From Rhizobium sp. 11515TR (GTDB taxonomy: Bacteria > Pseudomonadota > Alphaproteobacteria > Rhizobiales > Rhizobiaceae), in contig NZ_CP022998.1 of the NCBI RefSeq assembly GCF_002277895.1, positions 718,501 through 782,500 of the forward strand: DNA of 64,000 bases, read 5' to 3'. The notes beneath the pieces are model-generated. The model searched no databases and was not told where the DNA came from. It saw only the letters and a program-made list of their open reading frames with translations. Within the stretch, counting starts at the first letter, position 1. Every line of letters begins with the position of its first letter. Both the position numbers and the translations under genes were made by a program. Positions 55,007 through 62,754 of the stretch are shown one piece after another.

Positions 55007-55238
55007 ATCACCCGTGCGGCTTCGGTTATCCGCAACCATGCCCGTTCTCCTGAAATCTCAGGACAGCGTCTCGCTTGCCTTCATACGGAGCGAGGCTGCG
55101 ATCCCGATGCGTCGATACTTCGCGCGGCGCAGGCAATCTTCCATATTTTCGAATGGGCTGATCAAGGTTATAGTATTGGCATGTGGCCGTCTTGCAGGGC
55201 GGTTCCAAGCAATTGGTAGCGCGTGAGGAGGAGTGTTC

Positions 55239-55481
55239 ATGCGACACATCAAATGGAGCAATCCAATCGAGATCGGTTTTGCTCAGGGTACGTTCCAGGT
55301 CGTCACAGGCCCATCCGAGGCCCTCAACTGCATGGCCAATCTCTGGCCTGACCGGCGCGGTCCGCTCTACGTGGCGGCAAGAAGCCTTTGCCGGGCTGCC
55401 ATCGACGGCCGCAAGTCCGCCGAAGAGGCTCGGGAAATGTTCATCTCGGCGACGCGGGAAGCGCATCTCAAGATGCATTGA
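55239..55481 (+). CDS. DUF982 domain protein
   Basis: An 80-residue protein that matches the DUF982 pattern well: W..PI.I, V.GPSEALNC.A.LWP, GPLYVAARSLCRAAIDG and AREMFISATREAHL. DUF982 is a family of short proteins almost confined to Rhizobiales, often in many copies per genome, and of unknown function. The ATG at 55239 has AGGAGG 7 bases upstream. Confidence 0.85.
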   Translation: MRHIKWSNPIEIGFAQGTFQVVTGPSEALNCMANLWPDRRGPLYVAARSLCRAAIDGRKSAEEAREMFISATREAHLKMH

Positions 55482-55645
55482 AGCATGTCGCTACCATCGC
55501 GGATCAACCGTCCAATCTTGCGAACCGGCGGAAGCGCGGTAGAAGTAGAGAGTTTTGGGCGCGTGTTCTTCTACGAAAGCATCTCCTGAATGCAGCTCCC
55601 GCATGATGGTGAGCGCGTTCTCCTCGGAGGCGATGCAATCTCATT

Positions 55646-55687
55646 AAAAGGCCGGCGACTTTCGAAGTCGCCGGCCTTTTGATTTTT
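55646..55687. terminator. Strong bidirectional terminator
   Basis: AAAAGGCCGGCGACTT-TCG-AAGTCGCCGGCCTTTT is a nearly perfect 16-bp stem with A-runs and T-runs on both strands. On the minus strand it follows the SH3-domain gene. Confidence 0.88.
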
Positions 55688-55709
55688 CAGGCGGTCGCAG
55701 AGCTGGCCG

Positions 55710-56570
55710 TCAGCGGTTCGAGCCTCTCACGGACATCCGGCAATTGGGCTCCGACGCAGGGCATGGATCCCTGTGGTCAGGGCTATAAGGCCCCGGCTGA
55801 CCTGCATTCGTTCGCGGATTGGCCTGCGGCGGCGGCTGCTGCGGCTGTGGTTGCGGTTGAGCCTGCTGCGGTTGCGGACGCGGGCGGTTGTCCGGACGAT
55901 TATTGTCCGGGCGATTGTTGTCGCGCTGGCGGTCCGGCCGGTCACCCCAATCCTGGTTGTTGTCCGGGCGCTGTCTGCCCCAATCGCGATTGCCATCGCG
56001 TTGCCTGTCCCAGTCGCGATCACGGTCGGGCCGGCGATCCCAGTTGCGGTCCGGTCCGTCGTTCCAGTCCGACCCGCGATCCCAATCGCGGTTGCGATCG
56101 GGGCGACGGTCCCAATTGCGGTCCGGCCCGTTATCCCAGCCGCTGTCGGGGCGGCGATCGACCCAGCCCGGGCCGCGGCGCCAGCGGTCGCGGTCACGAT
56201 AGAAGTCGCGGCCGCGATAATAGCGACCCCAGTAGTCGTCGAAGTTGAAGACCACCGTCGGGATGCCGAGCGGGCGGTAATATTGCGGACCGACATAGAT
56301 GCGGCGTGACTGATAGGTTGCCTGGATATAACGACCCGCAACCCATCCGCGGCCGCCATAGAAGGAAACATCGCACCATGGCGTATCGTTAAGGCAGCCG
56401 TTGATCTGAAGCGGCACCCCAACGGGGATCATCGTCACTGCCGGATAGGCGGTACTCGGACCGGACCGCATGTTGACGTTCGCGGTGGCAAAGCCTTCTG
56501 CCGCCTCCGCGATGGCTGGTAGCGCCACAAGCGCCGCCAGAATGCCCGCCGCAAGAATCTTGAACCTCAT
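55710..56570 (-). CDS. Secreted SH3 protein with Arg/Asp/Trp-rich repeats
   Basis: A 286-residue protein with a signal peptide (MRFKILAAGILAALVALPAIAEA), an SH3b domain (ATANVNMRSGPSTAYPAVTMIP, CLNDTPWCDVSFYGGRGWV) to about residue 80, then a long low-complexity region of about 110 residues built on repeats such as GPDRNWDRRPDRNRDWDR (twice) and RDNNRPDNNRPDN, then a Pro/Gln-rich stretch. The N-terminal part is of a rhizobial SH3/DUF1236-like family. The tail may bind polyanions or be surface exposed, by composition only. Confidence 0.85.
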   Translation of the reverse strand: MRFKILAAGILAALVALPAIAEAAEGFATANVNMRSGPSTAYPAVTMIPVGVPLQINGCLNDTPWCDVSFYGGRGWVAGRYIQATYQSRRIYVGPQYYRPLGIPTVVFNFDDYWGRYYRGRDFYRDRDRWRRGPGWVDRRPDSGWDNGPDRNWDRRPDRNRDWDRGSDWNDGPDRNWDRRPDRDRDWDRQRDGNRDWGRQRPDNNQDWGDRPDRQRDNNRPDNNRPDNRPRPQPQQAQPQPQPQQPPPQANPRTNAGQPGPYSPDHRDPCPASEPNCRMSVRGSNR

Positions 56571-57104
56571 AGATTACTCTCCCTTTGCGCACCCGTGCCG
56601 CGAAATCGCCGGCTGGTGCCTGTTCCGCTGTCGTGCGCCTACCCCGGCGCTCTTCGGTAAGACCTTCCAATTTCGGCAAGATAAAGACCTGGCGCTGCAC
56701 GGAATCTGATAGGATTCCATGGCGCCTCTTCAATCTTTGCATGTGTTGTAGAAGTAATTGCATGAATGCAGCTTGAACGGCATCAGTTCGAAACTGAAAA
56801 GCTGCGAGTCTTTTTGACAAGGCTTACTTGCCTTCATCGGCGCTACCGACGTGGCAGCGTCGGCTGCTTCAAGAGTTTTTTCGAAGAAACTAAAAAGCAG
56901 CCTTGAAATTGACACCTTGGACGCCGATATACCATCCAGTCATGCAGCCGATGGGCGCTGGCGCGCTGGAAAGCGAGCCGTTTGGTCCGTCGATATCATG
57001 GAAGCAGCGTTAACTCTTCGTTGACCTTTCATGATCAATCTGGCTGCAGTTCCGCCTTGCCTTTGACCACGGATGTACTGGCACTGATGCGAAGGCGGAT
57101 GGCG

Positions 57105-57137
57105 AAAGGCCGGATCATTCCGGCCTTTTTGTTTTTT
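57105..57137 (+). terminator. Orphan rho-independent terminator (plus strand)
   Basis: AAAGGCCGGA-TCA-TTCCGGCCTTT followed by TTGTTTTTT. No plus-strand gene ends here, so it may mark the 3' end of an unannotated small RNA starting to the left. Confidence 0.75.
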
Positions 57138-57205
57138 CGGCGATGGCGGCTTCCGGCGAAAGCGGAGTGCGCCATTTTCATTTTCACCCCTCTCGCGTGA
57201 CAAAA

Positions 57206-57238
57206 GAAAAGCCGCCGCAGATGCCCGCGGCGGCTTTT
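57206..57238 (-). terminator. Rho-independent terminator of the outer membrane factor gene
   Basis: GCCGCCGC (57211-57218) pairs with GCGGCGGC (57227-57234), with TTTTCTTTT on the minus strand, about 40 bases past the stop codon. Confidence 0.83.
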
Positions 57239-57275
57239 CACTTTAAGCGATGCGCCCGCCAGGCAGGCGATATCG

Positions 57276-58739
57276 TTAGCTCGCTTTCTTGGCCGAAACC
57301 TTGACGACCTTGGCCTTGGCCGGAGCCTGGGCAACAGTCGCCTTTCCGGCCGGGACATAGCCCGCGCCGATGTTGACGTTCAGCGAGATGTAGTCGAGGG
57401 CGCTCTGCTGGACGGCCTGCGCCAGGCTCTGCTGGGCTGCGGTCACGTTGCGCTGGGCATCGAGAACGTCGAGCAGCGAGGATGCACCGTCCTTGTAGCT
57501 TGCCGTCGAGAGCTGCAGAGCTTCCTGGTAGGACTTGACCTGAGCCTGCAGCGCAGCGACCGTCTGTGCGTCGCGGCTGACGGCCGAGAGCGCGTTTTCA
57601 ACGTCTTCGATCGCCGAGCGTACCGTCGACTGCCAGGCGAGATAGTTCTCACGGCTTGTCGATTCAGCGCTCTTGACGCCAGCGCGCAGGGCGCCGCCAT
57701 CGAAGATCGGCAGGTTCAGCGACGGGCCGAACGACCAGGTGGTCAGACCGCCACTCGCCGACGAAGTATGGATGTAGGTCGGCGAAATCGAGCCGCTGAG
57801 CGTGATCGACGGGAAGAGCTTGGCTTCGGCCACGCCGATCTGGGCCGTCGAGGCTGCGAGGGTGCGTTCTGCAACGCGAACGTCCGGACGGTTGCGGATC
57901 AGGTCGGCCGGAACACCGGTGCGGACGCTGCCGCGGAAGATCGGCTGTCTGCCGCCGCCCTGCATCTGCGCGATGATCGTCGATGAGGGAACGTTGAGCA
58001 GCGTTGCAATATGATGCACCTGCTGGCGGTAGCTGATTTCATAACCAGGCACCAGTGCCAGCGTCTGGTTGACGAGGCCTTCCGCCTGAACCACGTCGAG
58101 GCGGGATGCCGCACCGGCTTCGAGCTGGAACTTGGTCAGCGAGAGCGTGTCGCGCCGCGACTTCAGGTTTTCCTGAGCGATCGAGATCAGGGCCTGATAA
58201 TAGCGGGCATTGACGTAGCTGTTGGCGAGATCCTGCAGATAGGTCAGACGCTGGACGTCGACGGTCGAGTAGGCGGCGTCGAGCGAGGCGTTTGCACTTT
58301 CCGTTGCGCGGCGATACTGACCCCAGAGGTCGAGCAGCCAGGAAGCCGAAGCAGTGCCCGTCGTGGTGTTGCGCCGTCCAGTCGACGAAGAAACCGTGGA
58401 TCCACCCTTCTGGCCGCTGGTCGTGTTGTCGCCGCTGACGGTGAGGCTTGGGAGGCCGCCTGCACCTGCAGTGACGACGGCAGCTTCAGCCTGGTTGATG
58501 CGTTCCAGTGCCTGCTGGATGGTAAGATTTTGGGCAAGTCCTTGTGCGGCGAAGGCATTCAGCTTGGGATCGCCGAAAGCGGTCCACCATTGCGAGCCGG
58601 CGATATCGCCGTTCGCCTTCGTACCGCCCTCCGAGAATTTGGCCGGGAGAGGCATTTCCGGTGGCTTATGGTCTGGGCCGCTGACGCAGCCTGCCAAAAC
58701 AAGCAGCAGGGCGGGGGCGGCAGTACGAATGGAAACCAT
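57276..58739 (-). CDS. NodT/OprM-family outer membrane efflux lipoprotein
   Basis: The outer membrane channel of an RND-type tripartite efflux pump. The 487-residue protein starts with a lipoprotein signal (LLLVLAGC, lipidation at Cys) and has two OEP repeats: QWWTAFGDPKLNAF...QALERINQAEA, LTYLQDLANSYVNARYYQ, RPDVRVAERTLAASTAQIGVAEAKLFPSI, LNLPIFDGGALRAG and SSLLDVLDAQRNVTAAQQSLAQA. The periplasmic adaptor and inner membrane pump are not encoded here, so its partner is elsewhere. The start is the second ATG at 58739, chosen to place the lipobox correctly; ATG 58754 is also possible. Confidence 0.92.
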   Translation of the reverse strand: MVSIRTAAPALLLVLAGCVSGPDHKPPEMPLPAKFSEGGTKANGDIAGSQWWTAFGDPKLNAFAAQGLAQNLTIQQALERINQAEAAVVTAGAGGLPSLTVSGDNTTSGQKGGSTVSSSTGRRNTTTGTASASWLLDLWGQYRRATESANASLDAAYSTVDVQRLTYLQDLANSYVNARYYQALISIAQENLKSRRDTLSLTKFQLEAGAASRLDVVQAEGLVNQTLALVPGYEISYRQQVHHIATLLNVPSSTIIAQMQGGGRQPIFRGSVRTGVPADLIRNRPDVRVAERTLAASTAQIGVAEAKLFPSITLSGSISPTYIHTSSASGGLTTWSFGPSLNLPIFDGGALRAGVKSAESTSRENYLAWQSTVRSAIEDVENALSAVSRDAQTVAALQAQVKSYQEALQLSTASYKDGASSLLDVLDAQRNVTAAQQSLAQAVQQSALDYISLNVNIGAGYVPAGKATVAQAPAKAKVVKVSAKKAS

Positions 58740-59088
58740 CACATTGTCCCACAATTCAATTTACTGATCAGTTTTTTTCGGGATCGACGTGACCCCATAT
58801 GCTGGCGCTCCAGTCTTACGCAATACAAACAATGACCCGAAGCGGTCGGCGTCAATCTAGCAATGAGTTTTGCAATAGCACAGTGGCTTTTACGAATTCT
58901 CGGCTGCGAACATATGTGGGATCGGCCGAAATATCAGTGCGCCGTTAAAAAAAATCTAAGGTGTTGCAAAAAACATACCCTTTTGCACACCACTCAAGGA
59001 TGTGGCGCGGCCAAAAATCGGCGCACGCTGCAACTCCAGGGAGTTGCTTCGCAGAATCGCTCCAGACAAAAGTCCGTTCGGACTGTCC
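58740..59088. other. Intergenic region upstream of the outer membrane factor gene
   Basis: A 349-base gap. An ACTGATCAGT dyad at 58763-58772 lies about 25 bases before the ATG and could be a repressor operator, since efflux genes are often under TetR-type control, but no regulator is adjacent. The rest is AT-rich with no convincing gene. Confidence 0.45.
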
Positions 59089-60045
59089 TTATGTGAAGTA
59101 GCGGGCGAGGCTTGCGCGAACCCGGTCAAGCGGTGTCGCGCCGCGATCATCAGGCGCGAAAGACATGCCCGTTATTGCTTCATAGGCACGAATATAGACT
59201 TTGGACGTCTGTTCGACGAGGTCGCTCGGAATCTCCGGAATCTCGTCCTTGTAAGGATCGCAGCGCTCCGTGACCCAGGCGCGGACGAAATCCTTGTCGA
59301 AGCTTTCCGGGCGCGCGCCCTTTTCGAATCTGTCCTGATAGCTGTCGGCCAGCCAGTAGCGGCTGCTGTCAGGCGTATGGATTTCGTCGGCAAGGATGAT
59401 GGTGCCGTTTTCATCAGTCCCGAACTCATACTTGGTATCGACGAGGATCAGCCCACGTTTGCGGGCGATGTCCTGCCCGCGCACGAACAGGGCAAAAGCG
59501 TAATTTGTCAGCGTCTGCCACTGCTCTTTTGTCAGAAGCCCGTGCTCGACAATCTGGGTCGGCGTCAGCGGCTCATCATGGCCGCCGTCGAATTCCTTGC
59601 TCGTCGGCGTGATGATCGGCTCGGGCAGGATCTGGTTGTCGCGCATGCCGTCAGGGAGCGTGATGCCATACATCTCGCGCTGACCCTTCTTGTAAAGTGT
59701 CAGGATCGAGGTGCCCGTGGTGCCGGCGAGATAGCCGCGAACGACGACCTCGACGGGGAGGATATTCAGTCGCTTTCCGACGACGACGTTGGGGTCCGGA
59801 TAGTCGATGACGTGGTTCGGGCAGATATCGCGTGTCTGTTCGAACCAGTAGCGGGCCGTCTGCGTCAGCACCTGGCCCTTGTAGGGGATGCAGGTAAGGA
59901 TGCGGTCGAAGGCGCTCAACCGGTCGGTGCTGATGATGATGCGGCTGCCATCGGGCAGATCGTAATTCTCGCGCACCTTGCCGCGATAGTAGTTGGGCAA
60001 TTCTGGGAAATGGGCTTCGGAGAGAATTCGCAACGCGTCCACCAA
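59089..60045 (-). CDS. purC: Phosphoribosylaminoimidazole-succinocarboxamide synthase (long form)
   Basis: SAICAR synthase, purine step 8. The 318-residue protein has [46 protein letters not shown] and [25 protein letters not shown], all SAICAR synthase motifs. It is longer than the 254-residue PurC usual in rhizobia, and is closer to the yeast-type length, so a second shorter purC may exist elsewhere; this is recall, not checked. Start is TTG at 60045 or GTG at 60042, neither with a strong site. Confidence 0.9.
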   Translation of the reverse strand: MVDALRILSEAHFPELPNYYRGKVRENYDLPDGSRIIISTDRLSAFDRILTCIPYKGQVLTQTARYWFEQTRDICPNHVIDYPDPNVVVGKRLNILPVEVVVRGYLAGTTGTSILTLYKKGQREMYGITLPDGMRDNQILPEPIITPTSKEFDGGHDEPLTPTQIVEHGLLTKEQWQTLTNYAFALFVRGQDIARKRGLILVDTKYEFGTDENGTIILADEIHTPDSSRYWLADSYQDRFEKGARPESFDKDFVRAWVTERCDPYKDEIPEIPSDLVEQTSKVYIRAYEAITGMSFAPDDRGATPLDRVRASLARYFT

Positions 60046-60176
60046 CAGGCTCGTGCATCCGCCTAGCGGGTGCTTCTTGAGCGGACCCTTAGCGCATTGC
60101 AGCCGGAATCGGAACGGTTTTCACACATAATAATATGTAAACGGCTCCATTCGTCGGGTTGCGGGCGCGAAAAATG

Positions 60177-60860
60177 TCAGCCCGGCCGGCGCCAGCAACC
60201 GTTTTCACCCTGCTCGAGGATCGGTGTCGAAAACACGCCGACGATCCTCTCGCTCCATCGCTTGCCGCTCAGGTCGACGCGATCCCGCCAGCGATCGGAT
60301 TGCAGCATGGCCGCGCCGATCACGGCAGGCTCGATATCGCAGGATGCCAGGAGGGCAAGCCCGGAAACGATCGACGCGCCGCTGGAGATGACGTCGTCAA
60401 TGAGCGCTACGCGCTTGCCTTGCAGCAATGGCAACATGCGCGGATCTATATAAAGACGCTTTTCCTGGTTCGGCGTGGTGATGGAGGAAAGCGCGACCGA
60501 TAGCTCGTCGCGATACCAGAACTTGCGCGATGTCCCGAGCGGCACGTAGCGCGCATGGCCGAGTGCGCGGGCCGTTGCTGCTGCCAGTGTCAGGCCGAGG
60601 GTCGGCAAACCGGCGACGACATCGACATCATAAGCTACGATCCGCTCCGCAAGCGCCTCCGCCAGAGCTTCCAGCACGGTGAAGCTTGCCTGATTGACGA
60701 TCAGTGACGCCAGCGCATGTTCGCCATCGGCAAGCACCCGGATCGGCAGACGCAGCTGACGCCCGTCCGGCAATTCGGCGACATGAAAATCCGCGTGCTC
60801 CTCCTTGGGGTCGAACGTGTCAGGCGCATGCAGCTCCTGCCAGAAGTCATGGGGTTGCAT
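60177..60860 (-). CDS. Phosphoribosyltransferase family protein
   Basis: A 227-residue protein with one type I PRTase domain: PRPP-binding loop KRVALIDDVISSGASIVSG (near 150-168), with VVAGLPTLGLTLAAATARALG before it and a flexible RKFWYRDELS segment. The N-terminal PKEEHADFHVAELPDGRQLRLPIRVL is typical of a rhizobial family annotated as PRTase of unknown substrate. It lies 12 bases before the pseudouridine synthase on the same strand. Confidence 0.88.
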   Translation of the reverse strand: MQPHDFWQELHAPDTFDPKEEHADFHVAELPDGRQLRLPIRVLADGEHALASLIVNQASFTVLEALAEALAERIVAYDVDVVAGLPTLGLTLAAATARALGHARYVPLGTSRKFWYRDELSVALSSITTPNQEKRLYIDPRMLPLLQGKRVALIDDVISSGASIVSGLALLASCDIEPAVIGAAMLQSDRWRDRVDLSGKRWSERIVGVFSTPILEQGENGCWRRPG

Positions 60861-60872
60861 GGCAGCCTGCCT

Positions 60873-61673
60873 CTATCTGTTGATCTTCATTCCTGCCCGC
60901 CGGTGCAACCCGAGGATTTCGGCTTCGGTCAGGGCTCGCACGGCTCCCTTCGGCAGATCGCCGAGCGCGATATCGCCGAACGCGACCCGCACCAGCCGCA
61001 GGCATTCGATGCCGAGCGCCTCGAGCATGCGCCGTATCTGACGGTTGCGGCCTTCCTTGAGTTCTATCTCGATCCAGCCATTGCGATCGCCGCTGCGCAG
61101 GAGGCGGGCGGAACTGGCGGTCAGCAGTTCGCCATCGTCGATGATGCCGCGCTCCATGCGCGAAAGCTGCTCGTGATCCATGATCCGGTCGACCTGCACA
61201 TGATAGGTCTTGCCGACATGGCTGACCGGATCGAGCAGGGCCTGCGCCAGCACCGTATCATTGGTAAAGAGCAGCAACCCCTCGCTCGCCTTGTCCAGTC
61301 GCCCGACGGGAGCGAGGTGGCGGGCATCGATCTCCTTCAGGCAATCATAGACCGTCGGCCTTCCTTCGGGATCGTCGCGCGTCGTCACCAGCCCGCGCGG
61401 CTTGTTCAGCATGAAATAGAGCTTTTTCTCCGCAGCGATCTCCGTGCCGTCGACCGCGAATTTCGAATGCTCCAGATCAACCCAGGTGGTTGGATCCGAC
61501 ACTTTGCGCCCATCCACGCTCACGCGGCCGGCCGCGATCAGTGCCTCTGCCTGGGTGCGGGAGCAATAGCCGAGCTTGGAAAGCGCCCGCGGCAAGGTCA
61601 CGCGCTTGCCCTCTGGCTCCGGCCTGCCTTTCGCCGCCCTGCCGGCTCTTTGCGGTGATTGCCGTTGGCTCAC
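60873..61673 (-). CDS. RluB/RsuA-type rRNA pseudouridine synthase
   Basis: A 266-residue protein with an N-terminal S4 domain (LPRALSKLGYCSRTQAEALIAAGRVSVDGRKV) and a pseudouridine synthase domain with catalytic Asp in GRLDKASEGLLLFTND, and RNRQIRRMLEALG. RluB, RluE and RsuA differ mainly in target site, which cannot be decided here. I use GTG at 61673 with AGGA just upstream; earlier in-frame ATGs would add a non-conserved, Arg/Pro-rich segment. Confidence 0.88.
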   Translation of the reverse strand: MSQRQSPQRAGRAAKGRPEPEGKRVTLPRALSKLGYCSRTQAEALIAAGRVSVDGRKVSDPTTWVDLEHSKFAVDGTEIAAEKKLYFMLNKPRGLVTTRDDPEGRPTVYDCLKEIDARHLAPVGRLDKASEGLLLFTNDTVLAQALLDPVSHVGKTYHVQVDRIMDHEQLSRMERGIIDDGELLTASSARLLRSGDRNGWIEIELKEGRNRQIRRMLEALGIECLRLVRVAFGDIALGDLPKGAVRALTEAEILGLHRRAGMKINR

Positions 61674-62031
61674 CCGTCCTGCCTCATGTGCTTGTTGCCG
61701 TAGCCCGGCATGGAGCCGGAAAGCACAATCCTTTCGCATGGCAGCGAACCGGACGCAAATCGCATTGTCGAGGCAGAACCGAAAGGCCGGCCTGAAAGGC
61801 AGACAGGGCTCGCATTTCATGGATACGAGCCCTGTCGCGGACCGGAGCGGGCGATGGGGTCGGGTAGACGGCAACGTGGTTACCGCCATTCGCTCCGGAG
61901 GGATCGCGTTGCAGGGAAACTGCACTGCTTCTTTTGCTGGGATTTTTCAAAAGAAGGGAAATTTGTTACAGTTTGTAACGCCGGCCGTTTCCCTGTTGCC
62001 AAGACCGCCTCTCGCCCCGCATGGAAGAGCC
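61674..62031. promoter_or_regulatory. Divergent promoter region with a GTTACA-N3-TGTAAC dyad
   Basis: A 358-base gap. GTTACA (61965-61970), GTT and TGTAAC (61974-61979) form a perfect dyad about 52 bases before the response regulator ATG. OmpR/RstA-class regulators bind GTTACA/TGTAAC-like repeats, so this may be an autoregulatory operator. The minus-strand promoter of the pseudouridine synthase was not located. Confidence 0.4.
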
Positions 62032-62751
62032 ATGGTTTCCGCATCGCTGCTTCTGGTCGAGGACGACCGCGAGATTAGGGCGCTCCTGGAGGAGTTCCTG
62101 AGCCGTGAGGGTTTCTCCGTGCAGGCAGCCGACAGCGCCGCTGCCATGGATCGCCTTTTGTCCAAGGGCTTTCCTGATCTGATCATTCTCGATCTGATGC
62201 TGCCAGGCGAAGACGGCCTGTCGGCATGCCGCCGAATCCGCGCCCGCAGCAAGGTGCCGATCCTCATGCTGACGGCGAAAACGGAAGATATAGACCGCAT
62301 CCTCGGCCTCGAAATGGGGGCTGACGATTATCTCGGCAAGCCTTTCAATCCGCGCGAGCTCCTGGCGCGCATCCGCGCCATCCTTCGCCGTTCAGGCCCG
62401 GAACGGCCGGAAGATATCAGCCGTCCGTCGAGGAGAAAGAGCTTTGCCGGGTTGACGGTCGATCTTGATGGCCGGGTGATCGAGATGGACGGCGAGCGGG
62501 TCGTGCATCTGACGACGGCCGAATTCGATCTGCTCGTCTGCTTCCTCGAAAGGCCGCGCCGTGTGCTGTCGCGTGAGCAATTGCTCGACTGGACGCGCGG
62601 CCGCGGCGCCGATCCTTTCGATCGCACCATCGATGTCACGGTCTCCCGCCTGCGCACCAAGCTCGGCCATTGCCTGCCCGATGGCGCCCATATCATCACC
62701 ACCGTGCGCAACGCAGGCTATCTCCTTACAATGGACGTGAAAGATGTCTGA
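62032..62751 (+). CDS. OmpR-family response regulator
   Basis: A 239-residue regulator. Receiver domain at the N-terminus: LLVEDDREIRALLEEFL, phosphoacceptor Asp in LIILDLMLPGEDG, and LMLTAKTEDIDRILGLEMGADDYLGKPF. The DNA-binding winged helix follows from about 135 (VVHLTTAEFDLLVCFLERP, TIDVTVSRLRTKLG, VRNAGYLL). The ATG at 62032 has GGAAGAG upstream; frames starting earlier are not family-like. The histidine kinase starts 3 bases after its stop. Confidence 0.94.
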   Translation: MVSASLLLVEDDREIRALLEEFLSREGFSVQAADSAAAMDRLLSKGFPDLIILDLMLPGEDGLSACRRIRARSKVPILMLTAKTEDIDRILGLEMGADDYLGKPFNPRELLARIRAILRRSGPERPEDISRPSRRKSFAGLTVDLDGRVIEMDGERVVHLTTAEFDLLVCFLERPRRVLSREQLLDWTRGRGADPFDRTIDVTVSRLRTKLGHCLPDGAHIITTVRNAGYLLTMDVKDV

Positions 62752-62754
62752 GCC

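Larger units (their letters stand above)
56571..57275. other. Large intergenic region with no recognisable gene
   Basis: A 705-base gap, the longest in the window. It contains two hairpin terminators (57105-57137 on plus; 57206-57238 on minus for the outer membrane factor gene), a GAATCTGATAGGATTCC dyad near 56701 and an AGTTTTTTCGAAGAAACT dyad near 56873-56890. Short reading frames here do not look like proteins. The plus-strand terminator without an upstream gene suggests a small RNA. Confidence 0.6.

Noticed and set aside
54575..55039. 150-codon minus-strand frames across the small-gene cluster
   Set aside because: The plus-strand frames have good ribosome binding sites and a known domain (DUF982); the minus-strand ones have none.
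55753..56309. Plus-strand frames opposite the SH3 repeat region, including one rich in Val, Ile and Ala
   Set aside because: Low-complexity sequence read on the other strand; no start site or family.
56730..56915. 61-codon minus-strand frame in the 56.6-57.3 kb gap
   Set aside because: No ribosome binding site and no homology that I recognise; codon use is unlike neighbours.
58863..59096. 77-codon plus-strand frame before purC
   Set aside because: It runs through AT-rich non-coding sequence, has many Cys/Lys codons unlike the neighbours and no ribosome binding site.
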